Below, piece by piece: positions 1-12,108 of a stretch of 64,000 nucleotides of DNA. Source of the stretch: Narthecium ossifragum. Its lineage: Eukaryota > Streptophyta > Magnoliopsida > Dioscoreales > Nartheciaceae. The stretch spans positions 24,786,672 to 24,850,671 of the forward strand of contig OY986972.1 in NCBI GenBank assembly GCA_963920575.1. Reading direction: 5' to 3'. Every line of letters starts with the position of its first letter. Position 1 is the first letter of the stretch. The position numbers were made by a program, and so were the translations under genes. The notes beneath the pieces were generated by a model. The model was not told the DNA's origin and did no database searches. It worked only from the letters and a program-made list of their open reading frames with translations.

Positions 1-307
1 GCTTCGACTTCTGGAGGGCGTTGAGGTGACTGAGGATCAGATCTTACAGTTTGGCAGTTTTTGTATACAGTATCCCTTGAGGATAAGTTTATATGTATAA
101 TTTCCATCTTTGACTAATTTTCATAGAGATATGTATAACTTTGATGTTAATGGAATAGTATGTTTTAGATTTCAATTATGCCTTCAGAAGTCAAGTCTTT
201 AAATTATTTGTGGTAATTGTTGTATCGCGCCCGATTGGAAGTGAACATGAGTAAGTCCCCTCCCTCACGTCCCAGTCCGGATGGGTCTTCCGGGCCGGGG
301 CGTGACA
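1..307 (+). mobile_element. 3' end of a gypsy-like LTR (partial)
   Basis: The stretch ends in GGGCCGGGGCGTGACA, which resembles the 3' terminus of Tekay/Del-type Ty3/gypsy LTRs (family knowledge: these often start TGTCACGCCCC and end CGGGGCGTGACA). Directly after base 307 the copia RNase H homology begins, so this looks like an LTR inserted in, or joined to, the copia element. The upstream part lies outside the window, so no target duplication can be checked. The class assignment rests only on the terminal motif. Confidence 0.45.
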
Positions 308-1627
308 CAGCTTCCATAGTCAACCTTGCTATGCAAGTCTACTTGGATGATTTCCAAGACACAGCTGCACATCCAATTATAAAAATAAACCCACTCGTGG
401 ATTTTGTATCATTGGAGTCCGAGATCCAGTTTGCATCTGAATATCCTTCAAGCATAGCTGGATATCTCGTATAATGCAATCCATAATTTGTCGTGTACCT
501 TAGATATCTAAGGACTCTGATCATTGCCTTCCAGTGATCCGTTCTAGGATTGGTTTTGTATCTACTCAGCTTGTTTACTGAGTTGGCAATATCCGGTCGA
601 GTACAGTTCATGATATACATCAGACTGCCTATGACCCTAGAATATTCCAATTGTTGTACACCTTCACCGTGATGTTTCTTTATATGTGAGTTAGCATCTA
701 TCGGTGTCCTGGCTACAGCATCACTCCCTTTATCAAATATATTAAGAATTTTCTTAATATAATGATCTTGAGATAAAGTGTAGCCATCAGACGTCTTGGT
801 AATTTTCATACCAAGTATCACATCAGCGATACCCAAATCCTTCATATCAAAATTTCGTGACAATATGCTCTTACTAGCTTTTATGATATTATCATTGCTA
901 CCAATGATGATCATGTCATCTACATAAAGGCATAGGATTATATATTCCTTCTCATCACCTTTTATGTAAACGCATTTGTCACACTCATTTATACGAAAGC
1001 AGTTTGTCAGCATTACATGATCAAACTTTTCATGCCATTGTTTATGTGCTTGTTTTAGTCCGTACAAAGACTTAACAAGTCGGCAGAATTTCTTCTCTTT
1101 TTCCGGAACCACAAATCCCTCTGGTTGTTCCATGTAGATTTCTTCTTCCAGATCACCATTCAGGAAGGCTGTCTTTATATCCATTTGATGTATATCCAAA
1201 TTGTTTAACGTCGCAAGGGCAATAATTATTCCGATTGACGTTTTCCTAGTGGCTAGAGAATATGTGTCAAAATAATCCACCCCTTCGGTTTGCTTGAAAC
1301 CCTTGACAACAAGCCTTGGCTTGTATTTATCAATTGTTCCATCTGTTTTCATTTTCTTTCTAAAAACCCAATTGTAACCCAAAGGTTTACAACCTGGTGG
1401 TAAATCAACCAGTTCCCATGTATGGTTCTGCATGATGGATTCAATTTCACTTTTCACTACTTCCTTCCATAAAGGAGCGTCTGGAGTTGACATTGCCTCT
1501 TTGAATGTCTGAGGGTCATTCTGTAACAAATATGTTAGAAAGTCTGGGCCGATGGAAGTTTCTTTCCTAACCCTCTTACTCCGTCTAGGTTCCTCATCCT
1601 CTTCCTGAACTGAGGACCCTTGGAATC
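308..1627 (-). pseudogene. Ty1/copia reverse transcriptase - RNase H fragment
   Basis: Reading from 1627 down to 308, the minus strand encodes the end of the integrase-RT linker ([11 protein letters not shown]), then a copia reverse transcriptase with [19 protein letters not shown], the catalytic LYVDDM motif (normally YVDDM) and the SLYGLKQA motif, and then the start of RNase H ([10 protein letters not shown]). The frame is open for about 396 residues (1529-339). It stops at a TAG just after WKSSK, where related elements continue with QT-C-ARST. RNase H is cut at 308 where an LTR end begins. It is a remnant and cannot make a complete polyprotein. Confidence 0.9.
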
Positions 1628-2973
1628 TGTTACGAGCGGTCTACTCGTGATCCTCTCGTAATGGGTCTCTACTGCTCCAATCGATCAGAATCGGCCTGAT
1701 CGGACTTGATTTGAGTCCAATGGGCTGAAGTTGGATCGAATCTGGTTCAGATCTGGCTCAGATTGGAGTATGACTCGACTGGGTCGAGTCTGGATTGGTT
1801 GATTGGCTCTTGGAATTGAATCTGGCTCGGATTGGGCTAAGTGGCTTGGCTGAAACGGCTAGGACTGGGTTAAGTGGCTGAACCAATCAAGTTGACTGGA
1901 TCCAGTTGACCAAGTCAACCAACAGTGGCTGAGGGAGAGGCTAAGATTGATCCGAGGGCTGAGGGCCGCCGGAGGTGGATCGCCGGCGTAAGGGCGGCGG
2001 CGGCGGTCGGGATACTTCCAGGAAGGGTCGCCTAGAGGTGAGGATGAGATCCAACGGCTCAGATCTGGAAGATGGGTGGCGGATCGGCCGGATCTGGTGA
2101 AGACGGCGGTGAAGGTTGGGTCGGCCGGCGTCGGGGATGACAATGGGGAGCTCGGCGGGGCTTAGAAGGGTTGGGATCGGTTTAGGGAGGTCGGCCGGGA
2201 ACTGGGGAGGGATCTGGGGGGTTAATGGCGATCGGGGTCGTGGAAGACGGCGGCGGCTGTGAAGTGGGGAATGACGGGGATTCCGCCGGAGAAGACGATG
2301 CGGGCGATGGAGGGGTTGGTCGGAGTCGTGGGAGATAGGCGAAGTCGGTGGTGACCTTGGTTGGCGACGGGGGCGGCCGAAGAGGGCTTGACGGAGGAGA
2401 TCGGCGGGAAGGTAGGGTTTGGCACGGGAGAGAAGAAAGGAAGGAGATGAGCTGACGGGTCGCTGACGTGGCGGAGAGAGAAAGTGACGGGGAGAAGGAA
2501 ATTGAAGGTGAAGGCGATGCCGGCTGCGGAGAAGATGATCGACGGGGAAGAAGATGGATCTATGGTGATTTTCGGGTGGAATCTACTTTACTTCTACTCC
2601 TATGATATTCTACTCCTATGATAATTTATCAACTACTAATAATCATTAATCTCATCATTCATCATTATTACCTAATACAAACTACTAAGGTCCTTTTATA
2701 GAGACCCTGACAGAGTCCTAATCTACTTGAAAACCCCCTTGCTTAATTAGCAAGTAATAAGGTTTCTGACTCAACTCAACTTCCTAACTCAAAGGGACTC
2801 TTAATTAATTCCTAACAATCAACTAGGACTCAATAAAAGACTAATGATAAATACTAATTAAATACTCTAGTTTGAACTAGGGAAGTCCAAGTCAAACTAG
2901 GAAAGAGGTTGAACCAGCTTGGTTCCTCTTCTGGGTTCGGGTCCAGTTGGTCGAGTCGGATCGACTCGTATCA
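1628..2973 (-). mobile_element. Solo LTR (1346 bp) nested in the copia element
   Basis: The element begins TGTTACGAG and ends CTCGTATCA (TG...CA ends), and is flanked on both sides by the 5-bp repeat GAATC (1623-1627 and 2974-2978). A TATAAAAG box lies on the minus strand near 2690-2700. No gag or pol coding is seen inside; the GC-rich middle (1940-2560) gives only spurious frames. TG/CA ends, a 5-bp target duplication and a promoter-like TATA box fit a solo LTR left by recombination between the two LTRs of a retrotransposon. The superfamily (gypsy or copia) is not determined. It splits the copia remnant between its integrase end and its RT. Confidence 0.8.
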
Positions 2974-3990
2974 GAATCCTTCTTCCCCAGTGTTCTCATA
3001 AGCTCTCTCTCTATCCTCTACTATAAGAGATGACTTATAAGGGAACACGTTTTCGAAGAACGAGGCATCCCTGGCCTCTAAGACAGTGTTCTCATGCACT
3101 TGGACGGTTGCGGTAGTCCTTGGCCCGATGTCCCGTCTTCTCGCAGACAAAACACTCGCCCTTGAACTTCTGAGACCCATTGCCTCCCTTAGTGCCTTCA
3201 TCGAAGCGCTTTCGCTTCTTCAAACCGCTGGCATTCTTCACTAAGTTGGACTTAGAATAAATGCCTAGACCGTTGTTCTTTTCGGTCTTGCGGTTATCCT
3301 GCTCGATCTTCAGCCTCCAAACGAGATCTTCAAGACTCATCTCCTTTCGTTTGTACTTTAGGTAGTTCTTGAAGTCCTTCCAAGAAGGTGGCAGTTTCTC
3401 TATCATTGCCGCCACTTGGACATGTTCATTCAGAATCATACCTTCAGCATTCATGTCATGGTAGATGAGCTAAAGTTCCTCAACTTGTTCGACAACGCTT
3501 CTACTGTCTACCATCTTGTACTCAAGGAATCGACCGACAACAAATTTCTTTGCACCGGCGTCATCCACCTTGTACTTATTGTCCAAGGCTTCCCAAAGTT
3601 CCCTTGCGGTTTTTTTGGGAAAGTACACATTGTAGAGCTTGTCGTCCAAGCCGTTCAGGATATAGTTCCGGCATAGGAAGTCAGAATGACCCCAAGCCTG
3701 AACTGTAGCCACAGTATGAGCATTCTTCTGTTCTTTAGTTAGAACAAGCTCATCCTCGGTGAGATACCTGACCAGTTTAAGGGTGGTCAAGTAGAACAAT
3801 ATTTTCTGCTACCACTGCTTGAAATTCAGCCCCTTAAACTTCTCAGGCCTCTCTAACTGCCCGATCGGCATACTAGGCATTTCCACTACATGTGGATTGC
3901 CAACAGGCACTTCCTCATGAGGAGGGATCACAGGCTCAGATCCTCCTGAAGCCAACTGTAAAAGCAGATCAACCATAAAGTGGTTCAGAT
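2974..3990 (-). pseudogene. Ty1/copia gag with deletion of protease and integrase
   Basis: From about 3990 down, the minus strand encodes a copia GAG: a leader, then LERPEKFKGLNFKQW, an in-frame TAG, and QKILFYLTTLKLVRYLTEDE through to the CCHC zinc knuckle CFVCEKTGHRAKDC-like (CxxCxxxxHxxxxx, with the last Cys replaced by Tyr in AKDYRN). About 12 codons past the knuckle the homology jumps, in another frame, to LEARDASFFENVFPYKSS, which is the very end of the integrase region. So the protease and the integrase core are deleted. Lesions seen are the TAG after KQW, a small frame break near 3460 (between VEQVEEL and YHDMNAEG), the lost knuckle Cys and the frameshifted junction near 3080. Confidence 0.85.
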
Positions 3991-5010
3991 AAGAGTTGGA
4001 GTTCTATAAAGGAAGTTAAATGAACTTCCTTTCAAAAGGAAAAGAAAACAGTAGGATCCGTAGGAGAAGTGGATCCGAATACGATAAAATCGAAATACGA
4101 ACTAATGATTGTCGGAAATATAAAGGGGAGATTAGGATCTTGCTTTTATTAAGGTAGCAAGAATCCTTTACAATGACAAGAAGAAAACTGAATTCTAAAC
4201 ACTTACAAGATAAGCTGATAGAACTCAAAGAGAGGAATCCGCCAATGAGGAAGAAGCAAAACCGATGTAGAACTATAGCTTGATCGAGGCCAGTGTATCA
4301 CACTGTGCCCTTAAGTTTGTATTGCCCACCACCGGTGCTTCTGGTTCTTCAGGCAAGGAACTCCCAGGGTACAACGATCTCCTGCGCGAACGGAAGGACG
4401 CCGACCTCCGATCGCCCGTCAAACCTTCGCTGGTACGGTACCCTCAGACTTCAGGACCCTCTACAAGCGAGTGGTGTGCAAAAATGGATGCATGCAACTT
4501 AGCTTCTAAATGGCTGGAATAGGTCCTATTTATAGGCTATGGGAGGAAGCTGATCAGCCATTAGGGGAGATGAAAAGGCACGCCTCGTCAGCAAAAATAG
4601 CCAATTATAGACTGCCACGTCATCCGAAAGCTGACCAGTCAAGGGTAGCCAAGAGTCAGATTCCAATCAATTCCTCTGGAATCGAAACTGACTCAATCAA
4701 TTCTACAGAAGCCCAAGAGTCGTAACTGACTCAATCAATTCATTTGAAGCCCAAGAGTCGGACCAGATCAATTCCGAAAAGATAACTGACTCAACCCATT
4801 AATCATGAGCAGTCCAAGAGTCTGACCCAATCAATTCATCTGAAACCGTCTTGGAAGCTGAAAAGGTTCAGTGAATTCGAGCTGACTCGACCAGCTCCTG
4901 TGTGTAGCAAAAAGGACGCACATGGCGCACGGCCGTGCCGGGCGGGCGGGCGGCAGCGGCGGCGGCACGCGTCCTCACATGTGTTCAAAGCCTAGAGGCT
5001 CAAAACACTA
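3991..5010 (-). mobile_element. Probable 5' LTR/leader region of the copia element
   Basis: This non-coding stretch lies directly upstream of the gag remnant in the element's orientation. A minus-strand TATA box (CTATAAATAGG) sits near 4525-4537. Between about 4640 and 4860 there are degenerate tandem units of about 50 bp built on AACTGACTCAATCAATTC and CCCAAGAGTC. A second TATA-like run (CACTATATAAACTAG) is near 5007. I could not fix the LTR ends or a primer-binding site, and the 3' LTR is missing from the window, so the assignment as LTR is by position only. Confidence 0.4.
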
Positions 5011-5198
5011 TATAAACTAGTGAAAGATTTCTTCCACTTCCATAGAAAGGAGAATTATATGAATATCAAAATTGAAAAGCCCATTCTTTTATGAATATCC
5101 ATGGAAAGGAGAATTATAGAGCAGATAACGTGGCCAGACAAGCACGTTGTTTGTTTGAATTTTTTGAGGAGAGGTGTCTCCTTTTGATTTTGTTTTGA

Positions 5199-6710
5199 GA
5201 TAATATCATTTTGGCATCTTTTAGTTTTAAGAATTATCAATTTGGACCCTGTGTTTTAAAACGTAACAAAATAGGGTTTGTAGTTAACTAAGTTTTCAAT
5301 TTAATGCCAAATTTGGTAACGATGTTTGTTGACTTAACGTCAAACCGGCCACGTGAGGTCACGTGATCAGTTTTGCGCGATCTCCCGCCAAGGAAGGTGG
5401 TTTTGCACATCGACTCCATCAAGAACACCCAGAAGATCATTGAGGGTATGAAGCTGGTGGTCGCTGCCAAGGTGCACCGCGCCCAAGAGGCCGTGCTCAG
5501 CGGCCGCCCCTTCTCCGAGACCCTGGTGGAGGTTGTCTACAACATCAACGACCAGCTGCAGACAGAGGACATCGACGCCCCCCTCAGCAACATCCGCCCC
5601 ATTAAGAAGATCACCCTCATGGTCGTCACCGGTGACCACGACCTCTGCAGCGGGTTCAACAACTTCCACATCAAGAAGGGTGAGAAGCGCATCACCGAGA
5701 TCAAGTCCCTCGGCTTCGACTACACGGTCATCAGCATCGGCAAGAAGGGGAACACCTACTTCAAGCGCCGCCCCTACATCCCCGTCGATCGCTTCTTCGA
5801 GGGCGGTTCCCTCCCCACCAACAAGGAGGCCCAGGCCATCACCAACGACGTCTTCTCGCTCTTCATCAGCGAAGAGGTTGACAAGGTAACAAGCTTTACC
5901 TCCCATGGTTGGTCATGGATGGATTGGATGATGGTTCTATGGATTATGATGGACAGATTGAGTTGCGGTACACGAAGTTCGTGTCGCTGGTGAAGTCGGA
6001 CCCGGTGATCCATACGCTGCTGCCGCTGTGGCCCAAGGGGGAGATCTGCGACAGCAACGGGGTGTGCCTAGAAGCAGCGGAGGACGAGCTGTTCCGGCTG
6101 ACAACCAAGGAGGGGAAACTGAAGGTGGAGAGGGAGGCGGTGCGCACCCCGACCCCGGCCTTCTCCACGATCCTCCAGTTCGAGCAGGACTCCGTCCAGA
6201 TCCTCGACGCCCTCCTCCCCCTCTACCTCAACTCCCAGATCCTCCGCACCCTCCATGAGTCCCTCTCCAGCGACTTCGCCCGCCAAGATGAGTGCCATGA
6301 GCAATGCCAGCGATAACGCGATTGAGCTCAAATGGGAGCTCTCCACAGTCTACAACCGGCAGCAGCATGGCAAGATCACCAGTGAGATCTTGAAGATCGT
6401 CACCGGCACCGACGCTATGATCTGAGATCCCTTTCTAAAAGCTCCTATTTTGTTGCTTGGCTTCTTTTGGGTGGTGTTTGCCGGGGGATTGTTTGAAGAA
6501 ATGTTGTAATGATAGAAGGCATCAAAGATAAGCCATGCTTGTGATGTTGATCAGACCAAACAGAGGTTCCCGTTAACTCAAATGACGTCATCCACACCAT
6601 GGGACTAAAATGACTAGATTATTAACTACAGACCATACTTTGTTACGTTTTAAAATACAGGATTCAAATTGATAATTCTTGAAACTAGAATGTACCAAAA
6701 TGATATTATC
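5199..6710. mobile_element. Pack-MULE carrying an ATP synthase gamma fragment
   Basis: Inverted terminal repeats of about 90 bp are visible: 5199-5287 (GATAATATCATTTTGG...) and 6622-6710 (complement of ...CCAAAATGATATTATC), with roughly 80-85% identity by eye. Between them lies a GC-rich gene fragment from a nuclear gene. Long inverted repeats around captured gene sequence define a Pack-MULE. A clear 9-bp target duplication was not found; the outer flanks are only loosely alike (TGATTTTGT and TGATTGGTT). A paired CACGTG box (5350-5355, 5360-5365) sits just inside the left repeat. Confidence 0.75.
5375..6425 (+). pseudogene. Captured chloroplast ATP synthase gamma subunit (truncated)
   Basis: The conceptual protein matches the plastid F1 gamma subunit, which forms the rotor shaft of CF1. 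It begins inside the mature protein (HIDSIKNTQKI), so the transit peptide and the first residues are missing. It runs through FSETLVEVVYNIN, GKKGNTYFKRRPYIPVDRF and NDVFSLFISEEVDK. A 71-bp intron with GT/AG ends follows (5886-5956), then IELRYTKFVSLVK. The plastid-specific redox pair is kept in EICDSNGVC. A one-base insertion near 6284 shifts the frame just before the last helix; the correct frame then reads to TGA at 6423-6425, and a 3' UTR-like tail follows. The intron shows that genomic DNA, not mRNA, was captured. GDHDLCSGF departs from the usual GDRGLCGGF. No functional product is expected. Confidence 0.88.
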
Positions 6711-7024
6711 TGATTGGTTTTTTAGTGAGTGTTGGTTGTAGCCCAGCTTGACAGGGATGTAGCCACTGACTTGATTCATCAATAAAAAAAAAATCTCTTC
6801 CTTATATGTATCCCCGTCTCTCTCTCTCTCTCTCATGTATGTGATGCATATATATGTTATCTATTTTTCATATATATGTAAATGTATATTTATAAATAGG
6901 TTTTTATACTATACATTTTATTTATGTTATTTATATTTGATGTATATTGTATGTAAATATCATATGTTTTGTGTATATATGCTATATATACGTACACATA
7001 CATATAATCGTAACATATATATGG
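6711..7024. repeat. AT-rich spacer with microsatellites
   Basis: There is a (TC)n run near 6815-6833, followed by long TA/TATATG-rich sequence. The 28-bp stretch containing TGCTATATATACGTACAC at about 6973-7000 recurs almost unchanged at about 11840-11867, on the far side of the Helitron-like element. No gene is seen. Confidence 0.6.
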
Positions 7025-10000
7025 CTAGTGAATGCCCGTGCCTACGACACAAACACTCATGCAATGCAGCCCATACTATTTAGAGTTTCTTTTTTAAAAA
7101 AATTGATAGAACCCCCCCTAGGTGTGGCCCTCGCAGCAAGTATGATTTTTTTTAAAAAAAATCGTAATCACGATTAGCTAAAGTTCTGATTAGTTGAAAC
7201 ATCATATTCTTTGATTGCCACCGTTTGATTAAAAATTCTCCATGATTGGATTAAAAATCTTAAAAACCTTAATCTTCTTTCATTATCTTCAAAACTGTAT
7301 TCACCATTGATTTTGAACCGCCTTTAAATTAAAGAGAAGCCTGGTTATATCTAGACAATTAAACTCTATACTAAGCTCCAAATCAACACACACACACCCC
7401 CCCCCTAAAAAAAAAAAGCTCCAACTGAGCCAACCACTCTGTCCAAAAAGTCGAGTATATCATCAAAGAATCCATCATCAAAGACCCACATGCTACACAT
7501 GAGCTTAATCAAATAGATTTCAAAATAATAGCATGGAAACAATTTCATTAAAGCTCAAGAAAGAAACAAAACAATCCTCTAGTCACATGCACCACCAAAT
7601 AATGTATTCCTTTTACTCCTACAAAATCTTTCATCAAGAGGAAACCCATAATATACAACAATCTGCATTACTCCTAAATAATGTAGTTCCAAGATTACAA
7701 CAGTCCCCACAATAAAACAACTTCAAAGAAAATAAAAAATACAGAGATTTTGATTTCACTTAATACATAAACTTCTCCGTAGCTCTTGTATGCATGTCCA
7801 ACTCCGAAAGCTAGGGGAATGCACAATAAACCGTCAAAACAAAATTAAAAAATTTGCATAATATTTGACATCATGATATATATTTTTTCTAAACAATGTC
7901 TACATTCATACCGCACTGTATATCCCCGCCATGCCATTTAACTAATAAGCTCCTTTAATGTTAATCATCTTCAATTGAATGCTTGCTTTCCAACCCTAAT
8001 CAATCAGTATTTCTTCTTCACTAATGGTGGCCAACTCAATCTTCTAATTCAACTTCTAAACAATGTCAGTCAACCAAAACAATAAACTATGAATAGGTTT
8101 TTAAGCATGGAACATTAACCATTAGCCACCCCAATCTAATAATTACATCCATATAAAAACCAGAAAACAATAGATATATAAGCTGTTATAACCTGAATAT
8201 TTGCACATTTGTGAGTTCTAGGGGTACTAAAATGGCAAACCCTTTAAGTTCATGGAACATCGAGCATATGTTCCAGATAATAGGGTATAGGAAATGCTCA
8301 AAACAGGCTGCTATAGCCTTACTGCAATCTACAAATGCACAAAAGAAGAGGTGGAGGAAATTTTAAACATAAACACCAATATTTAACCCTGAAACTACAA
8401 CATATTCCCATGAAGTGCCTAAAAAAGAAGAGAGGTGGAGGAAATTATTTCCCCCATGACAATTATGTTCTCAATTATAGGTATTAGCAGAAATTATATG
8501 CTACTAAGTGGGACAACAACCTATGGTCTTTCTTACACCGGTCTTGATGACTATACAATTGCTACTTAAGCAACCTATTCATGTACAGAGGAAACTTAGT
8601 AATGATTGTATGTGATTGAAAAGCTTAAAGCAAAGCGAGGATACTTAAAGCTTAAAACCTAAAGTAGATCAAAAAGACTTTCAGAAACTGTTCTACATCT
8701 TTAGATCAAAAAGAGCATTTTCTGAAGATTTAGATAGTATTTCTGAAGCTTCAAAAACTAATATTAGTTTTTAGCTTTCTAAAGCATTAGATCAAAAACC
8801 ATATTAGTCTTTCTGAAATCAAGTAGATTAAAAAGAGTCAAAATATGAAAGAAAAAAAAAACATACCATCGTGGATCGTGTGGCCGACGGTGGGTTGGGC
8901 GAGGTCGACGGCGACGTGGGGAGATGATCGCGACGGCGTAGGACGTGGGGCGATGATCGTGGATCACGTGACTAACGGCGGGTTGGGCAAGGTCGACGGC
9001 GGCGTGGGGGGTAATCACGACCTCTGTGCAAAAAAACATGGTATAATGTTCAATCTCTGTTTTTCCTCTATGAGGGTATGGTGCAAAATAGAGTGCAAAA
9101 AAACAGAGATCGAGTTGAGACGGAGAAGAGAAAATGGTGCAAAAACACAGAAAAAAAGAGAAGAGAATGAGGGTATGTCAACAACAAATCTCTATGCCAC
9201 CTCATATATAGATATACAGAGAGAAAGAGGACAGAGAGCAAACCATGTAATTGTATCCCCTTTCCTCCCGAATTTTCTTCAATTCTTCATTGTTTTCGTA
9301 ATTTTTTGTGTCTAAGTGCCAATATAAGACCCCAATTTCTGCAGAGTTAACCAGATATTAGCAAGCTCATCGACAGAAATAAAGATATAACTTGAATCAA
9401 TTATCTAGTACATATCAACATCATAAAAATCCTCGTTCTACAGATTATTATGCATCCAAATGTTGATACTCCACCCAAATCTCCATGATCAACAAATACA
9501 ACTAAAAACGCCTCAAATTGGTTCTCATCCATAATTAAGCATTTCCATTCTATAACTCCATCCTGGATTTCAAACCCTAGAAGTCATATGAACTAAAACA
9601 TATGCTATAAAAGATGAAAACCCAAAGGAAATTGGTACCTTCAAGCTTGCTCGGTGGGACGAACTCCTTGGGATTCCTATGGTGAGGGAAGTCTCTGGTC
9701 CTCATCACTCTCGTCAATCAGCCAAGCCTAATCAAATAAAAAATCATACTTTGTAACATGATTCATGTGCATATCCAAAGAATTGCAAAGATAAGAAGAG
9801 AATGAGGGTATGATTGCAAAAAAACAGAGATGAGTGTATTTCCTCTATGAGGGTATGGTACAAAATAGAGTGTTGCGGGAGGAACTACACTCTATTCTCA
9901 TAGAGTGCACAAAAAAACAGATCTGAGGGTATGGTGCAAAAAAACAGGATCATGGTGCAAAATAGAGTGCTGCAGGAGGAACTACACTCTATTCTCACAG

Positions 10001-11826
10001 AGTGCAAAAAAACAGAGCTGAGGGTATGGTGCAAAAAAACAGGATCGTGCTGCAGAATAGTGTATGCCCTCAACTAGTATTTTTTGAGTAAATGGTGCTA
10101 AAAAAAAGGAATGAGGGTCCAGCTAAGGAGGACAAGAGAAGAGAATAGAAGAGGGAAGGTGTCGATCGGAACCTTGGTGGATCGCGTGGCCTACAGCGGG
10201 ACGATGTCGATCGGATAATATATATATCTAAAGCATTGCACTAAAATTCTTATAGGCCCTAGCTATAAGTTTTAAGCTACTTAGTTAAAATGTTGTAACT
10301 AACATACATGATTCCAATACCATGGAGCGTTGTGCTGAAAATATAGCATTCATTACTGCAACATACCTGTAATTTGAAAGTTTTCTTAAAACCCAAATAC
10401 AGTATTAGTGCATAACGATGAGTATTAGTGATAATCACTAAAAGCATTTCAGATCATAAACATTTTCAGTATTAGCCAATTCCTCAGACATGAAGGTTAC
10501 ATAGTTCTGAAAAAATATATATATAGCCTTAATCACAGGCATTCTTCAGGGCATGATGACATACTTGATTCAGTTAATTTTTTTAGCAAGTTAAAGATCA
10601 TAAGAAATCACTAACGCATGGAAATTAGAGGCAGATCCTTTTCAACCAAGAGAAGATCTAAAAAGTATAGGTTCAAGACTGAACCAAGCTCCCTCTATCT
10701 CCCTCTATCTTAAACTCTTCTGCTCGCAAATGGCATAAAACTCATAAAAATAATATTGAAAGAAGAATACTTGAATACTTCGTTGCCGTCAATCTCGCGT
10801 ACGCCGGAGAGGCGGAGGACCCGCAATCGGGGGCAGCAAAGGCCGACATGACGAACAGCGTCGGAGGAGATGTGCTAGCCTGGGTCGGGGCCAATCTGGA
10901 GGCACTCGAGTCGCTCGTGTCGGGCGGCGAGGACGGAGAGGGTGGAGTCACTGATGTCGCGTCACCCATCGGCGGCGACATCCCGGAGGTCGGATGTGCG
11001 AAGGCGGATAGCAGCGGATTCTGTACCCCGGAATTGGAGGCGACGGAAGTCTGATAGCAGCGGCAGTGGAGAGAGGACAGCGACGGGATCACATAAGAAG
11101 AGAGAGGAGAATACTGTGTCACGCTGCGGTAGATGGTGCTAAGCTTGGCGGCGGCTCAAGGGGGCATCCGGCTTATCTAGTCCTTGGCGGTGTGCAATCT
11201 CTCTCTTAGCTCGTCTCCACCCAGTAGGATGCCTTCAGAGGGGGCGTGCGCTTCGCTGGAGGATTAGCAAGGCCGGACGGCGGCTGCTCCGAGGAGGACG
11301 ACGCGGCCCCGGGCACCATGTCGACCTCCTCCCGATCTCTCTCTCTCCGGCACGGGATCGGCGAGGTCGGCGTCGACACGGCTGAGGGCGAGGTCGGCGT
11401 CGACGCGGGGAGAGGAAGAGGGTGAGGGAGAGGGGAGAGGGGACGGGGGGAGAAAGACGGTGGAGGAGAGGGGAGAGGGAGACGGGGGGAGAGGAAGAGG
11501 GTGAGGGTGAGGGGAGAGGGGACGGGGGAGGGGATGATGGGGAGGGGACGGGTACAGGGATGGGATGGATGGGACGTGAGTCCCATCCTCTCTCTCTCTC
11601 TCTCAGCTGACGGATTTCGAAAGTGGGCGGGTAGGTGAGAGTGGGAGTGTGGGTAGGAGGAAAAAAGAAGTTTGGGCAAGAGATTTTGGGGGAAGGAAAA
11701 TTTGAGTGGGAATCTTAAAGTTGATGATGAAATCTGGACCGTTGGATGTGTTTGTAGGCAAATCCTGACCACTCTTTATGTTTTATAGGAGGGACATTTC
11801 AAAAACCATCCTTCCTTATATAATAG
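7025..11826 (-). mobile_element. Putative non-autonomous Helitron (about 4.8 kb)
   Basis: Read on the minus strand, the right edge starts A|TCTATTATATAAGGAAGG, like plant Helitron 5' ends (TC...). The left edge ends with a short hairpin-forming stretch GTGTCGTAGGCAC, then GGGCATTCACTAG, i.e. a CTRR end. The base after CTAG is C rather than the usual T, which weakens the call. No Rep/helicase coding was found; the interior is AT-rich, with GC-rich islands at 8860-9020 and 10790-11600 that carry no recognisable protein. Nested or chimeric structure cannot be ruled out. Confidence 0.5.
9841..10075. repeat. Tandem repeat, about 97-bp unit
   Basis: Two adjacent copies of a unit of about 97 bp start near 9873 and 9970. 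They share GGAGGAACTACACTCTATTC, GAGGGTATGGTGCAAAAAAA and CAGGATC. A related single piece (CTCTATGAGGGTATGGTGCA) lies at 9064-9110. The copies are close, so the duplication is fairly recent. No coding potential is seen. Confidence 0.75.
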
Positions 11827-12108
11827 ATGTTTTATATATATATATGCTATATATACGTACACATACAGTGAGGGTGTGGATTTTATTAGGTGGGCTCAGG
11901 GCCATGTGGCACAGTAAAAACAGCTCTAGAGGGAAAATAGGGGCTTAAGGGATTTGAGAGAGGTGTTTTGGGAACTTTGACATGGGATTTTGTATTATGT
12001 ATGATACAATTTTATATGTTATTTATGTTATTATCTATTTAAATACGTATATATTTTTTATTTATACATACATATACGTGTGTGTATGTGTGTGTCTATA
12101 TAGATATA

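Noticed and set aside
1859..2425. Short minus-strand frames in the GC-rich interior of the solo LTR
   Set aside because: No motif, no start context, and inside a TG...CA element with target duplication.
5375..6425. Functional ATP synthase gamma gene
   Set aside because: No transit peptide or true N-terminus, a frameshift near 6284, and position between MULE inverted repeats.
10742..11122. Ser/Pro-rich minus-strand frame of 126 residues
   Set aside because: GC-rich island with open frames on both strands and no motif; inside a Helitron candidate.
11206..11772. 188-residue Pro/Ser-rich minus-strand frame
   Set aside because: Produced by purine-rich simple sequence (GGGAGAGG repeats); no conserved motif.
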